The notes: generated by a model from the letters alone, not told the origin. A stretch of DNA of 64,000 bases from an uncultured Sediminibacterium sp. (GCF_946481145.1 NZ_CAMLMJ010000008.1:70678-134677); one strand, 5' to 3'. Positions 1-9,467 are shown, numbered from the stretch's first letter. Translations and numbers: made by a program.

Positions 1-55
1 TGGGTAGAGGTTTCTAATTAAACCATGCTTATCTTCATTCCATAAAACATTCGTA

Positions 56-517
56 ATGGTTATCGATCAGTTAAGCAATGCAGCACGTTACTATGGTTTG
101 GGAACTTTAATTGAAAAAGCACTTCTCTTTTTACAACATACTGATCTCAATACACTGGAGAACGGCAAGCATGAGTTGGAAGGAGATGCTTTATTTGCAA
201 TCGTTCAGGAGTACGACACAAAAGATCCTGCACAGGAAAAACTGGAATCGCATAAAAAATATATTGACGTACAATTTGTCGTAAGTGGTACAGAAAAAAT
301 GGGGCATGCTCTCCTTAAAAAGCAAACCCCATCACGTGCTTATAATCCCGAAGACGACTATATGTTATTTGATGAAACTCCGGATTTTTTCTCCATTGTA
401 AATGAAGGCATGTTCACCATCTTCTTTCCAACAGATTTACACATGCCCTGGATTCGCAATGGCAGTTCATCCCATGTGAAGAAAATTGTTATTAAAGCGC
501 TGGCCGATAGACCATAG
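56..517 (+). CDS. YhcH/YjgK/YiaL family protein (DUF386)
   Basis: A 153-residue cytoplasmic protein of the YhcH/YjgK/YiaL family, small cupin-like beta-barrel proteins often linked to sialic-acid or other sugar catabolism and sometimes annotated as a beta-galactosidase beta subunit. The family pattern is visible: HKKYIDVQFVVSGTEKMG near residues 66-83 and a late FFPTDLHMPW with the metal-binding type His (about residues 123-132), followed by VKKIVIKA. Length is normal for the family. The ATG start is the first in frame. It has no sugar-catabolic neighbour, so the substrate is unknown. Its stop codon TAG lies inside the left arm of a hairpin made of CCATAG-like words. Confidence 0.85.
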   Translation: MVIDQLSNAARYYGLGTLIEKALLFLQHTDLNTLENGKHELEGDALFAIVQEYDTKDPAQEKLESHKKYIDVQFVVSGTEKMGHALLKKQTPSRAYNPEDDYMLFDETPDFFSIVNEGMFTIFFPTDLHMPWIRNGSSSHVKKIVIKALADRP

Positions 518-538
518 TCCATGGTCCATGGTCTATCG
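505..538. repeat. Iterated-word inverted repeat (CCATAG/CCATGG type)
   Basis: An 11-bp perfect inverted repeat (505-515 with 528-538, arm CGATAGACCAT) with a 12-base loop that itself contains CCATGG. It lies between two convergent genes and includes the stop codon of the first (515-517). It has no T-tract, so it is not a classical intrinsic terminator, but its position would allow it to stop transcription from both sides. The same word family recurs at 14015-14062. Confidence 0.8.
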
Positions 539-568
539 ACTATGGTTGCCTCTAAATTCTACACAGGT

Positions 569-1153
569 TTAGAGATAAGAAGCAATCTCTTTTACGGATG
601 CTCTTTTGCGGTAATCGGGATTAAAGAATACGTATTTAATTTTTCCGTTCTTGCCAATGATATAAGTGGCAGGTACGGGTAAATTAGCCCCGTTCTCGCC
701 ATTTGCAACATTAAAATCAATGCCAAAAGTCTTATAGCGATCGATAGTTGTTTGAGGCACAGCAAAGTTCACCTGATAATCTTTCATGATCTTCATCTTA
801 ACATCGCTGATGATAGGAAAAGACGCTTTTGTTTTCTCAACTGTTTTAACCACATTTTCCTGAATTTCAGGAGATATAGCTACCACTGTAGCTCCCTTAC
901 CGGTAATTGCAGAAAGTGAATCATTCATCTGACTCATTTGCTTATTGCAATAAGGGCACCATTGACCACGGTAAAACATCAATACTACATCACCTTTTTT
1001 CAATGCTGATTCCAGGGAAAACGGCTTCCCATTATTATCTGTAGCAGTAAACATTGGAGCGTTGTCTCCTACTTTTAATCCCTGGGGATCTGTAGTTTGT
1101 GCGGAAAGTAATACAGCAAATAACAACGAAAAGGTTGTGAATAGCAATTTCAT
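569..1153 (-). CDS. Secreted thioredoxin-fold peroxiredoxin-like protein (AhpC/TSA, redoxin)
   Basis: A 194-residue protein with an N-terminal signal peptide (hydrophobic residues 3-18, ending LLSAQ) and a redoxin domain. The active-site region is FYRGQWCPYCNKQ (about residues 60-72), a CPYC motif of the thioredoxin/peroxiredoxin type. Further on are VVAISPEIQENV and a cis-Pro-like PVPATYIIGKNGKI strand. It probably acts as a thiol oxidoreductase or peroxidase in the periplasm. It stands alone between a convergent neighbour and the UbiD gene, which it follows on the same strand after a 67-bp gap. ResA-like or peroxiredoxin-like assignment cannot be separated from sequence alone. Confidence 0.85.
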   Translation of the reverse strand: MKLLFTTFSLLFAVLLSAQTTDPQGLKVGDNAPMFTATDNNGKPFSLESALKKGDVVLMFYRGQWCPYCNKQMSQMNDSLSAITGKGATVVAISPEIQENVVKTVEKTKASFPIISDVKMKIMKDYQVNFAVPQTTIDRYKTFGIDFNVANGENGANLPVPATYIIGKNGKIKYVFFNPDYRKRASVKEIASYL

Positions 1154-1220
1154 ATTTAGTTTTCTTTAAGTGACGTACTCAATTCAACCTCCTTACAAAA
1201 GACTAATAAGATATTGGGAT

Positions 1221-3068
1221 TTATTTTTCATGTTTGATCCCATAAAGACTCCCACCCTTTTCAAATAATCGGTCAACCCGCTTCTCAACCGCAGGATCTT
1301 TTACAACCGCCGGTGCATGATGGGGTTTTACCCGCGCATCAATAATCATGGGTCCTTCTGTACCCCAATGTTTGTTTTCAACAAAAGATCCAATACCATA
1401 AATATCATGTGAAGGATTGCATCGGGTGTAAGTAACCCAAACATAATTATTCAGGTTGGCAGCGGTAAATGCAGCATCATCGCAAACAATGATTTGTACA
1501 ATACCTGTTAACTCTTTCAATACTGGATAATAAGTAGCATGTAAAGCTTCCATTTCTTTTGCAGCAGTTGCTGCATCGCTATATGTATTCATTTCCAAAC
1601 AAATAACCCCAGGCATCGCAAGTGCAACAGCGCCGAAATTATTTCTTTCCGAAAATATGCCCGGAATATCATTGGCCAATTCACGCTGAATGTCCCCATA
1701 AGCCGCAATTACAACCTTGCTTCCGGTATTTAAACCTGTTCCGGAATAATCCAGTGTATCAATAGTGGTATGTGTATGAAAATGTATGTCTCGCTGAAGG
1801 TTAATGCGTTCAAAAATATAGGTGAAAAACGCCTGTATATCATTTGTCTTTAGTCTTCCGGTATCATCCGCAGTAATAAACAAGAATTTAGCCAGACTAA
1901 GTTGTCCGGTTCCCAGTATATGGTTGGCAATTGTAAGTATTTCGGCTGGCTGTTTTGCTGGCATAAATGGCGTATAGCGCTCACTACCTATTGCAAGTAA
2001 AAGCGGGTGCACACCTGCCGCATCTACAGCATGCACTTCTTTCACACCAGGTATTTCCTGTGGAATGGCATCTCCGGTAATTTCATGAATCAATGCCCCA
2101 AAGCTGGTATCTTCTTGTGGTGGTCTTCCAACCACTGTAAATGGCCAGATAGCATTTTTCCTTGCATATACTTTATGTACCCGCATTAAAGGGAATGGAT
2201 GTTCCAGACTATAGTATCCAAGATGATCGCCGAATGGGCCTTCAGGCTTGTTTTCGCCGGGATATACTTCACCGGTAATTACAAAATCAGCATCCGTGCT
2301 AATACAAAAACCATCCTGGTACATATACCTAAACCTACGGCCACCAAGAACGCCAGCAAATGTCATTTCACTGATTCCTTCCGGCAATGGCATAACCGCA
2401 GCAACAGTATGTGATGGTGGTCCACCAACAAAGCAACTAACTTTAAGGGGAAGTCCTTTCTTATTTGCTTTTGTCTGATGTACACCAATACCTCTATGCA
2501 ACTGATAATGCAATCCAATTTCTTTATTGGGTAGGTACTGGTTACCACCCAATTGAATCCGGTACATACCCAGATTAGCTTTCATGATACCGGGCTGGTC
2601 AACATCTTCCGTATATACCTGAGGAAGTGTTACAAATGGACCTCCGTCCATGGGCCAATGATGTATTTGCGGCAAATCTTTTATAGCAATTTCCTGGAAC
2701 AGAACAGGTTTGTTCAATGGATTTTTTAAGGGGAAAGCTTTCATTGCAGCCAAGCCGGTAGATAAATGGCTGAATGGCTGTTTGAGGGCTTTCAACGGAT
2801 CGGCTTTTAACTGAATGAGTTTTTCAACTACTTGAAGTGTATCTCTAAAAATAAACCGACTACGATCAAGTGTACCAAAAATATTAGAAGCAGCCCTGAA
2901 AGAACTGCCTTTAACCTGTTCGAATAATATAGCTGGGCCACCCATCTCATGCACACGCAAATGAATTGCGGCCATTTCCAGGTAGGGATCTACCTCTTCC
3001 CTGACACGTATCAACTGACCATGTTTTTCCAGGTCTAACAAGCAGGATTCCATTGATGAATATGCCAT
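1221..3068 (-). CDS. UbiD family decarboxylase
   Basis: A 615-residue member of the UbiD family, which decarboxylates aromatic or alpha,beta-unsaturated acids using prenylated FMN. The UbiD fold is visible along its length: an N-terminal MESCLLDLEKHGQLIRV segment, a central GGPPSHTVAAVMPLPEG region, then ITGEVYPGENKPEGPFGDH (the E-x-P-x-GPFGDH signature of the active site), and a C-terminal region with DIYGIGSFVENKH. Bacteroidota copies of this length are common; the substrate is not known. No UbiX prenyltransferase is in the window. An upstream TTG (3092) would add eight residues, but the ATG used here starts the conserved region. Confidence 0.85.
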   Translation of the reverse strand: MAYSSMESCLLDLEKHGQLIRVREEVDPYLEMAAIHLRVHEMGGPAILFEQVKGSSFRAASNIFGTLDRSRFIFRDTLQVVEKLIQLKADPLKALKQPFSHLSTGLAAMKAFPLKNPLNKPVLFQEIAIKDLPQIHHWPMDGGPFVTLPQVYTEDVDQPGIMKANLGMYRIQLGGNQYLPNKEIGLHYQLHRGIGVHQTKANKKGLPLKVSCFVGGPPSHTVAAVMPLPEGISEMTFAGVLGGRRFRYMYQDGFCISTDADFVITGEVYPGENKPEGPFGDHLGYYSLEHPFPLMRVHKVYARKNAIWPFTVVGRPPQEDTSFGALIHEITGDAIPQEIPGVKEVHAVDAAGVHPLLLAIGSERYTPFMPAKQPAEILTIANHILGTGQLSLAKFLFITADDTGRLKTNDIQAFFTYIFERINLQRDIHFHTHTTIDTLDYSGTGLNTGSKVVIAAYGDIQRELANDIPGIFSERNNFGAVALAMPGVICLEMNTYSDAATAAKEMEALHATYYPVLKELTGIVQIIVCDDAAFTAANLNNYVWVTYTRCNPSHDIYGIGSFVENKHWGTEGPMIIDARVKPHHAPAVVKDPAVEKRVDRLFEKGGSLYGIKHEK

Positions 3069-3192
3069 ATCAACAGTACAAATCTGGTTCAACGAATAAT
3101 TACCATTGCAAATTACACCATTACAGGCATAGGGTTGACTGATTCAGCATTATTTACGAACTTGTTGAATCTTATCAACTAAACCAACTTTT

Positions 3193-3612
3193 ATGATTCA
3201 TCATTTTACCGACCACGTCAACTGGTTGTCATTGTTATTAGCCTCCCTTGCCTATTTTATCCTTGGTGCTATCTGGTATGGAGGAATATTCTCAAAACCA
3301 TGGGTTAAGCTCTCCGGAATTAATGTTGATGACCCGAATATGAAAAAAGGCGTTGCTGTTACCATGCTCAGTAGTTTTATATTGATGGCAGTAAGCTGTA
3401 TCGGGTTATCAATTTTTCGTCAACAAATACCGATGAACAATTATCAAGATGCACTACATATTGCTTTGCTGCTGGGAATTTGTTTCAGTACTCCGGCTAT
3501 CAGTATCGGGTATCTTTATAATAAAAAGCCTGCCGGACTTTATTTCATAGACTGTGGGTATCACTTGTTAGGACTTATTCTGGCAAGCGTTATCATGCAA
3601 TATTTGGGATAA
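3193..3612 (+). CDS. DUF1761 family membrane protein
   Basis: A 139-residue integral membrane protein with four hydrophobic segments (about residues 12-32, 52-72, 90-108 and 115-137). The N-terminal HVNWLSLLLASLAYFILGAI and following WYGGIFSKPWVKL match the DUF1761 pattern, a family of small four-helix proteins of unknown function. It is transcribed divergently from the UbiD gene and stands alone. The ATG is the first in frame. Nothing in the neighbourhood suggests a role. Confidence 0.8.
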   Translation: MIHHFTDHVNWLSLLLASLAYFILGAIWYGGIFSKPWVKLSGINVDDPNMKKGVAVTMLSSFILMAVSCIGLSIFRQQIPMNNYQDALHIALLLGICFSTPAISIGYLYNKKPAGLYFIDCGYHLLGLILASVIMQYLG

Positions 3613-3664
3613 GGGTAGTTAAGCTGTTTTATTTTATTCGTTCCGCTTGGATGCGGATAATTTT

Positions 3665-3712
3665 AGCCACAGATTCACAGATTATATGCGATTAATCTGT
3701 GAATCTGTGGCT
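3665..3712. repeat. 20-bp perfect inverted repeat (CCACAGATT type)
   Basis: Arms at 3665-3684 and 3693-3712 are perfectly complementary (AGCCACAGATTCACAGATTA) with an 8-base loop. Each arm contains an internal direct repeat of CACAGATT. It lies between two genes on the plus strand and could act as a transcription terminator or mRNA-stabilising hairpin for the DUF1761 gene. A short T run follows it (TTTT, 3712-3715). Confidence 0.75.
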
Positions 3713-3804
3713 TTTCGCATTGATGCATTGGGAGAAGCTTATTTTTACAGAACTCACTGTCTTTTAGCTTGTGGCCGTTAGCCAATATTCCCCAACCATC
3801 ATTG

Positions 3805-3835
3805 TTTCAAAACTCCTGACTTCTAACTAACTTTG
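3805..3835 (+). promoter_or_regulatory. Bacteroidota-type promoter of pdxJ
   Basis: TTTC (3805-3808), a 19-bp spacer and TAACTTTG (3828-3835) match the Bacteroidota consensus TTTG-N19-TAnnTTTG with one mismatch in the upstream box. The pdxJ ATG follows the downstream box by only four bases, so the transcript is probably leaderless or nearly so (inference). Confidence 0.65.
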
Positions 3836-3839
3836 CAAT

Positions 3840-4559
3840 ATGACAAAACTTAGTGTAAACATCAACAAATTTGCTACACTCAGGAATAGTCGCGGGGGCG
3901 ATAATCCGAATGTACTAAAAGCAGCAGCAGATGCGGAAAAATTTGGTGCTGATGGTGTAACTGTGCATCCCAGGCCCGATGAAAGACATATTCGTTATGA
4001 TGATACCCGTGCGATAAGAAAGATAATTACTACCGAATTTAATATTGAGGGGAATCCAACCGAGCAAAAGTTCATAGACCTTGTATTGGAAACTAAACCT
4101 CACCAGGTAACATTGGTACCGGATGCACTTGGTCAACTTACCAGCGACCATGGATGGAATACTATAGAACACCGGGAATACCTGATTAATACCATTAGTA
4201 TTTTTAAACGTGCAGGCATTCGGGTTTCTATTTTCGTTGATCCGATTGTTGAAATGGTTGAAGGTGCAGCAGCTACAGGTACTGACAGAATTGAACTTTA
4301 TACAGAAGGCTATGCAAAAACTTTTGCCTGTGGTAAGGCAGAAGCTGCAATTGCTCCTTATGTTGTTGCAGCAAAAAAGGCCAAAGAATTGGGCTTAGGT
4401 ATTAATGCTGGTCATGACCTGGATCTCACCAACCTGAAATTCCTTAAACAACATATCCCCTTTCTGGACGAAGTTAGTATTGGTCATGCACTGGTATGTG
4501 ATGCCATTTACCTTGGTTATGAAAATGCCGTACAGATGTATAAACGTCAATTAGTTTAG
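3840..4559 (+). CDS. pdxJ: Pyridoxine 5'-phosphate synthase
   Basis: A 239-residue TIM-barrel enzyme that condenses 1-deoxy-D-xylulose 5-phosphate with 3-amino-2-oxopropyl phosphate to form pyridoxine 5'-phosphate in the DXP-dependent vitamin B6 route. Characteristic stretches are LSVNINKFATLRNSRGG at the N-terminus, GADGVTVHPRPDERHI (about residues 38-53), FNIEGNPT, HQVTLVPD, RVSIFVDP, and GLGINAGHDLDLTN with EVSIGHALVCDA near the C-terminus. Length is typical of the family. It is followed after 16 bp by the fucosidase gene on the same strand, with which it may be co-transcribed, although no functional link is evident. Confidence 0.97.
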   Translation: MTKLSVNINKFATLRNSRGGDNPNVLKAAADAEKFGADGVTVHPRPDERHIRYDDTRAIRKIITTEFNIEGNPTEQKFIDLVLETKPHQVTLVPDALGQLTSDHGWNTIEHREYLINTISIFKRAGIRVSIFVDPIVEMVEGAAATGTDRIELYTEGYAKTFACGKAEAAIAPYVVAAKKAKELGLGINAGHDLDLTNLKFLKQHIPFLDEVSIGHALVCDAIYLGYENAVQMYKRQLV

Positions 4560-4575
4560 GGTTAAAATACTACCT

Positions 4576-6009
4576 GTGAAAAAAATAATACTTGCGTTAT
4601 TGCTTCTGAATGGAATATTTTCAACTGCACAATCCATACAGCCAGTATATCCAATACCTACAAAAGAACAGCTAGCTTGGCACGAAAAAGAATTTTATTT
4701 ATTTATTCATTTTGGCCCAAATACTTTTACAGATAAGGAATGGGGTGAAGGAAATGAAAGACCTGATGTATTCAATCCTACTCAATTAGATTGCAACCAG
4801 TGGGTAAGGATTGCAAAAAAAGCAGGTGCGAAAGGTATTATATTAACAGCCAAGCACCATGATGGTTTTTCATTATGGCCCAGTAAATACAGCACCCATA
4901 CCGTTAAGCAAAGTAAATGGATGGATGGAAAGGGCGATGTGGTAAAAGCATTGGCAACAGCCTGTAAAAAGGAAAACCTTGAAATGGGTGTTTATCTATC
5001 CCCATGGGATAGAAACCATCCTAAATATGGTACGCCGGAATACAACGATATTTATATTGCCACCATGCAGGAATTACTGCAGCAATATGGTCCATTTTTT
5101 GAGTTTTGGTGGGATGGTGCAAATGGTGAAGGCCCGAATGGCAAGAAACAAGTGTATGATTTCAGGCGCTTTGAAGCCGCCGCTTTCAAAACACAACCTG
5201 GACTCATTATTTTCAGCGATATAGGTCCAAGTATCCGTTGGTGTGGAAATGAAAATGGATTTATTGGTAACACAAACTGGAACTTATTGGATACAGCGGG
5301 TTTTGCAAGAGGACATGGCGCACCACCTACCGACACTTTGAATCAGGGTAATTATAATGGCAAGAACTGGATACCTGCTGAGGCAGATGTGTCTATTCGT
5401 CCGGGATGGTTTTATCATCCTGAAGAAGATGGGAAGGTGAAAACTCCGGCACAATTATTCAATATCTATCTAAGGTCTGTAGGTAATGGCGGTAATCTAT
5501 TACTGAATGTGCCACCCGACAGAAGGGGGCTCTTTCATCCGGCAGATTCTGCTGCCCTTATGGGCTTTGCAGAAATGAGAAAAAAAGCATTTCAAAAAGA
5601 CCTCTTCTTAAATGCAAAATTATCTACCAATGATGTCCAAAAAGATGGCTTGTCAAAACTTGTTGACCAGGATATAAATACATTCTGGAATGCAGCATCT
5701 GACAAGGATGTAGACATCCTTATTTCCCTTCCAAAAGTTACTTCACTGAATACTATAAGCCTGGAAGAAATGATTAGTTATGGACAACGTGTTATTAACT
5801 TTAGTATTGAATACCTGAAGGATGGCCAATTTGAAAAAATTTACTCAGGTACAACTATTGGAAGAAAAAAAATAGCCAGTTTTCCTGCCATTCAAACAGA
5901 CAAAATCAAAATCGTTATTCATAAAACAAAAGCACCTGTTGTGCTTAGAAATATCAGCGCCTATTTAATTGAAGACTTACTTAATTATGTAAAAATCGGA
6001 CATCAGTAA
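4576..6009 (+). CDS. Secreted alpha-L-fucosidase (GH29)
   Basis: A 477-residue glycoside hydrolase family 29 protein that would release L-fucose from glycans outside the cytoplasm. It starts at GTG, which is needed for the signal peptide (KKIILALLLLNGIFSTAQ). The catalytic TIM barrel covers about residues 30-340, with FLFIHFGPNTFTDKEWG, the conserved AKHHDGFSLWPS, and FFEFWWDGANG containing the likely nucleophile Asp180. The C-terminal region (about 350-465) looks like an F5/8-type carbohydrate-binding sandwich: TNDVQKDGLSKLVDQDINTFW. The acid/base residue of GH29 varies and I cannot assign it. A plant- or mucin-glycan role is inference. Confidence 0.9.
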   Translation: MKKIILALLLLNGIFSTAQSIQPVYPIPTKEQLAWHEKEFYLFIHFGPNTFTDKEWGEGNERPDVFNPTQLDCNQWVRIAKKAGAKGIILTAKHHDGFSLWPSKYSTHTVKQSKWMDGKGDVVKALATACKKENLEMGVYLSPWDRNHPKYGTPEYNDIYIATMQELLQQYGPFFEFWWDGANGEGPNGKKQVYDFRRFEAAAFKTQPGLIIFSDIGPSIRWCGNENGFIGNTNWNLLDTAGFARGHGAPPTDTLNQGNYNGKNWIPAEADVSIRPGWFYHPEEDGKVKTPAQLFNIYLRSVGNGGNLLLNVPPDRRGLFHPADSAALMGFAEMRKKAFQKDLFLNAKLSTNDVQKDGLSKLVDQDINTFWNAASDKDVDILISLPKVTSLNTISLEEMISYGQRVINFSIEYLKDGQFEKIYSGTTIGRKKIASFPAIQTDKIKIVIHKTKAPVVLRNISAYLIEDLLNYVKIGHQ

Positions 6010-6099
6010 TTGAGGTCTATCTATACCCCTATTCATTTATCATATTCTCTGCAAGGGATAATTGTTTCGTAGTAGATTGCTCATCTAAAACGATACAAC

Positions 6100-7203
6100 A
6101 TGAAACCTTTATTGCTCATTTTTTGCCTGCTTACCATGGGTATTACACAGGCACAAAGAATACTTACTACGCCTCCCAGTGGCGGGAACAAAAAAGCCAT
6201 GGTTGGCGAACAGATTGGCTTTACCAATGTTACCATTCAATACGACAGGCCGGCGGTAAAAGGAAGGGAAGGAAATATCTGGGGGCAATTAGTACAACCA
6301 GGTTTTTTCGATCTTGGATTTGGAAATACCACAGCCGCCCCATGGCGTGCAGGTGCAAATGAAACTACCATCATTTCTTTTGATAAAGATGTTACCATTG
6401 AAGGCAAGCCACTGAAGGCAGGAAAATATGGATTTTACATTGCTTATGGAGCAGATCTAAGTACCTTAATCTTTTCATCAGATTATCAATCATGGGGAAG
6501 TTATTACTATGATCCAAAAAATGATGTATTAAGGGTAACTGTTAAGCCTATATCAACAAACATTTCAACCGAATGGCTCCGTTACGATTTTTCCAATCAG
6601 ACAGAAGCTGGTGCTACAATAAGTTTGCTTTGGGAAAAATTAGCCATACCATTCCGGGTTGAAACAGACTTGGTGCAACAGCAAATAGAAAGTTTTAGAA
6701 AAGAATTAAGAACGGATAAAGGATTCTATTGGGTTCCCTGGCAGCAGGCAGCTCAATATTGTCTCGAAAAAAACGTAAACCTCAATGAAGCTTTATTATG
6801 GGCAGACACTTCCGTAAACGCCTCTTTGGGAGATCGTAATTTCGTTACACTTTCTACCAGGGCGAGAATTCTGGAAAAGCTTGGCCGTAAAGAAGAAGCA
6901 TTGGCTGGAATGAAAGATGCCATATCAATGGGCAATATGAACCAGTTGCATCAATATGCCAGGCAGTTGATGCAACAGAAGAAAAATACGGAGGCATTGG
7001 AGATTTTCAAACTGAACATGCAGAAGAACCCAGATCAGTTTACCCCTTTGATGGGAATGGCCAGAATTTATTCGGCTATGGGTGAATACAAAAAAGCCCT
7101 GGAAATGGCTGAAAAAGCTCTACTACTGGCTCCTGCGGGTCCAAACAGAAGTTTTACTGAAAGGGCCATTACCTTATTAAAAGAAGGCAAAGACATTAAC
7201 TAA
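6100..7203 (+). CDS. Secreted DUF2911 protein with C-terminal TPRs
   Basis: A 367-residue exported protein: signal peptide at residues 1-18 (LLLIFCLLTMGITQAQ), a DUF2911 domain at about 25-180, and a helical C-terminal part with TPR-like repeats (about 260-360: EALAGMKDAISMGNMNQLHQ and ALEMAEKALLLAPAGPN). DUF2911 has a beta-sandwich-like sequence with VTIQYDRPAVKGREGNIWG, PWRAGANETTIISFDKDV and LKAGKYGFYI. Its function is not known. It is common in Bacteroidota, usually with this domain order. A strong intrinsic terminator follows directly. Confidence 0.88.
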   Translation: MKPLLLIFCLLTMGITQAQRILTTPPSGGNKKAMVGEQIGFTNVTIQYDRPAVKGREGNIWGQLVQPGFFDLGFGNTTAAPWRAGANETTIISFDKDVTIEGKPLKAGKYGFYIAYGADLSTLIFSSDYQSWGSYYYDPKNDVLRVTVKPISTNISTEWLRYDFSNQTEAGATISLLWEKLAIPFRVETDLVQQQIESFRKELRTDKGFYWVPWQQAAQYCLEKNVNLNEALLWADTSVNASLGDRNFVTLSTRARILEKLGRKEEALAGMKDAISMGNMNQLHQYARQLMQQKKNTEALEIFKLNMQKNPDQFTPLMGMARIYSAMGEYKKALEMAEKALLLAPAGPNRSFTERAITLLKEGKDIN

Positions 7204-7249
7204 TATCAATTCCCTGCACCGGACTTAAGTCTGGTGCAGGGAATTGATA
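7204..7249 (+). terminator. Long palindromic terminator after the DUF2911 gene
   Basis: A 17-bp perfect stem (7204-7220 with 7233-7249, arm TATCAATTCCCTGCACC) that extends inward through imperfect pairs to a TTAA-type loop. It begins directly after the stop codon. An AT-rich stretch but no long T-run follows. It separates the DUF2911 gene from purE. Confidence 0.75.
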
Positions 7250-7261
7250 AATTTGATTTGT

Positions 7262-7269
7262 TATCTTTG
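7262..7269 (+). promoter_or_regulatory. TAnnTTTG box immediately before purE
   Basis: TATCTTTG matches the Bacteroidota downstream promoter box and is followed by CAGT and then the purE ATG, so the transcript would start at or next to the start codon. I see no clear TTTG box 19 bp upstream; that position lies in the terminator stem. Confidence 0.5.
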
Positions 7270-7273
7270 CAGT

Positions 7274-7792
7274 ATGACAAATAAAGCTCCGCTGGTTGGT
7301 ATTATCATGGGAAGCGATAGCGACCTGAATATTATGCAGGCTGCAGCAGATATGTTGAAACAATTCGATATTCCCTTTGAATTAACCGTAGTATCTGCAC
7401 ACAGAACACCACAGCGTATGGCTGAATATGCTGAAAAAGCCAAAGCCAGGGGTTTACAAGTCATTATTGCAGGTGCCGGAGGCGCTGCACACCTTCCCGG
7501 TATGGTAGCAGCTATTACTACCCTTCCTGTTATTGGTGTACCCATTAAATCATCTAACTCAATTGATGGTTGGGATTCTGTTTTATCTATCCTTCAAATG
7601 CCTAACGGCGTACCGGTGGCAACAGTTGCTTTAAATGCTGCAAAAAATGCTGGTATCCTTGCCGCACAAATCATTGGCTCAACGGATACTGCGGTTGGTG
7701 AAAAATTATCTGCTTATAAACAACAAATGCAGGATGAAGTAAGCGTTAAAATTGATGGTTTGAAAGCACAATGGCCTAACAATTTCGATTAG
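7274..7792 (+). CDS. purE: 5-(carboxyamino)imidazole ribonucleotide mutase
   Basis: A 172-residue class I PurE, which moves the carboxylate of N5-CAIR to C4 in de novo purine synthesis. Signature sequences are [15 protein letters not shown] at the N-terminus, [15 protein letters not shown] (about residues 35-50), [17 protein letters not shown], and [22 protein letters not shown]. The start is placed at the ATG preceding TNKAPLVG; an in-frame ATG ten codons earlier would place the promoter-like box inside the gene. The partner PurK is not in the window. The convergent bshC gene ends seven bases downstream. Confidence 0.97.
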   Translation: MTNKAPLVGIIMGSDSDLNIMQAAADMLKQFDIPFELTVVSAHRTPQRMAEYAEKAKARGLQVIIAGAGGAAHLPGMVAAITTLPVIGVPIKSSNSIDGWDSVLSILQMPNGVPVATVALNAAKNAGILAAQIIGSTDTAVGEKLSAYKQQMQDEVSVKIDGLKAQWPNNFD

Positions 7793-7798
7793 TAGATT

Positions 7799-9397
7799 TT
7801 ATTCTATGGTGATGGTCACGAAAGCTGATTCAAGGGTCAGTGAATTTTGTGCTAGCATTTCTATCCAATCTGCTCCATATCTTCCATACCATCCTGAAAA
7901 ATTATCTACCCTTTCCTGTAAACTATCCCCTGGAAATAAATGAGTTTTTAACGCTGCTATTTGTCTTTCTTCTGTTTCAAATTTTCGCTTTTCAGCACGC
8001 AACATTTTTTTCTCCAGCTCTTCTATTCGTTTTGCTGCTTTCACTTCAAGTGCTTCAACATGTGGTATTAATGTGCCATCAATTGTGCCTGCACGTTGTT
8101 TCAATTGGTCATACAGCAAAGACAAAGATTTCAACTCTTCAGATAAGCCCAATTTTTTGTCGGAGCTTCTGCGTACGTATTGTTCTAATAAATCAGCTTT
8201 CTTTTTGAAAAAGTCGGCCATAGTAAAACCAAGCTGTTTCATTTTATTTTCCTGCTCGACGCTAAGTATCAGAAAGGAATTACGTAAAACCAATACAGGA
8301 TAGGGCACTGAAATGGTGGCAAATACGTTTTTCAATTCAAGCCAGTATGCCAGCTCACCTCCCCCACCAATAAATGCAATATTGGGCAATATGGTTTCCT
8401 GAAATGCTCCCCTGAGAATTACGTTCGGACTAAATCTTTCCGGGTGTTGTTCAACTTCTTCCAGAATTTGTTCTTTGGTAAACCGAAGCTTTAAGCTGTT
8501 TACGACATAATCATCGCCATCTTTTTCAATCCTCTCCCGAATATCATCAATCAGGTAAAACAGGTTGATATCTCTGCCCCCTGCCTGTACTTTATAATTT
8601 TTACCGATTTCCTGAATGGTTTCATTTACGATACCATGAGAAAACCCTTCCAGTAATTCTTTTCGAATGGTGGATTTAAAAGCACTTTTTAATGTGCTGC
8701 TATCTGGTATAAGTACCACCAACCCATATTTTCCGAAAAGTGCATTCACCAAATCTAATGTAGCTTCCTGTATGGTTCTTCCAGGGGTATAAGCCTGTCT
8801 GAATAACTGTGAAAGCTCTTTACCATATTGCAGCACGCCTGTTTGCCCCTCAATAGCAGTTAGTAACTGTACTAACTCTTTGTCTACTTTCATCCTACCC
8901 ACAGCACCCTTTTGGTTAGTGGCCCATTTTAATTTATTTCCATCAATACTAATCTGGCCAAGCTCATCCAGGTCCGCATCTTCACTACCCATATAATAAA
9001 CCGGCACAAATTGATAGGAAGGCAACTGTTCAGATAAGTAGCTGGCTAATTGAATAGCATGCAAAATTTTATAGATAAAATATAGGGGGCCGGTAAAGAT
9101 ATTAGGTTGATGGGCTGTTACAACCGTAAACGTATTTCCATCTCCCAATGCTTCTATATTCGCCGAAACCAATGGAGTGGTATTCACCGTTGCATACTGT
9201 TCCTGTAAACTATCTCTTAATAACCCTCTGGGCGTGTTAAATGCTTTCCTCGCAAGTATTGCATCTTCTATACCTTTCAAATCAACCGTATGCTGGTAAA
9301 AGGGTCGAATGGTTGCAGATTGTGCTATATAATCAGTCACAATCGAAGAAAAATATCCAGTGCTTTCGTAAGATAAACGGGTAGAGTGATGCTTCAT
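7799..9397 (-). CDS. bshC: Bacillithiol biosynthesis cysteine-adding enzyme
   Basis: A 532-residue BshC protein, proposed to add cysteine to glucosaminyl-malate in the last step of bacillithiol synthesis. Family hallmarks are VVTAHQPNIFTGPLYFIYKI (about residues 93-112), VPVYYMGSEDADLDE, PNIAFIGGGGELAYWLELK and VPYPVLVLRNSFLIL, plus a C-terminal coiled-coil stretch (about residues 395-475). Length is normal. BshA and BshB are not in the window, so the pathway must be completed elsewhere. The gene is flanked by convergent purE and a divergent sterol-desaturase gene. Confidence 0.93.
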   Translation of the reverse strand: MKHHSTRLSYESTGYFSSIVTDYIAQSATIRPFYQHTVDLKGIEDAILARKAFNTPRGLLRDSLQEQYATVNTTPLVSANIEALGDGNTFTVVTAHQPNIFTGPLYFIYKILHAIQLASYLSEQLPSYQFVPVYYMGSEDADLDELGQISIDGNKLKWATNQKGAVGRMKVDKELVQLLTAIEGQTGVLQYGKELSQLFRQAYTPGRTIQEATLDLVNALFGKYGLVVLIPDSSTLKSAFKSTIRKELLEGFSHGIVNETIQEIGKNYKVQAGGRDINLFYLIDDIRERIEKDGDDYVVNSLKLRFTKEQILEEVEQHPERFSPNVILRGAFQETILPNIAFIGGGGELAYWLELKNVFATISVPYPVLVLRNSFLILSVEQENKMKQLGFTMADFFKKKADLLEQYVRRSSDKKLGLSEELKSLSLLYDQLKQRAGTIDGTLIPHVEALEVKAAKRIEELEKKMLRAEKRKFETEERQIAALKTHLFPGDSLQERVDNFSGWYGRYGADWIEMLAQNSLTLESAFVTITIE

Positions 9398-9467
9398 ATT
9401 GAGGCGTAAAAGTACAATTTACTGGAAATAGATGGTGCCGCTGGTAATTTTTTAACTTGGGGGGATT

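Noticed and set aside
3915..4172. Reverse-strand frame of 85 codons inside pdxJ and many similar frames inside other genes
   Set aside because: They lie fully within well-supported genes and lack any recognisable protein features.
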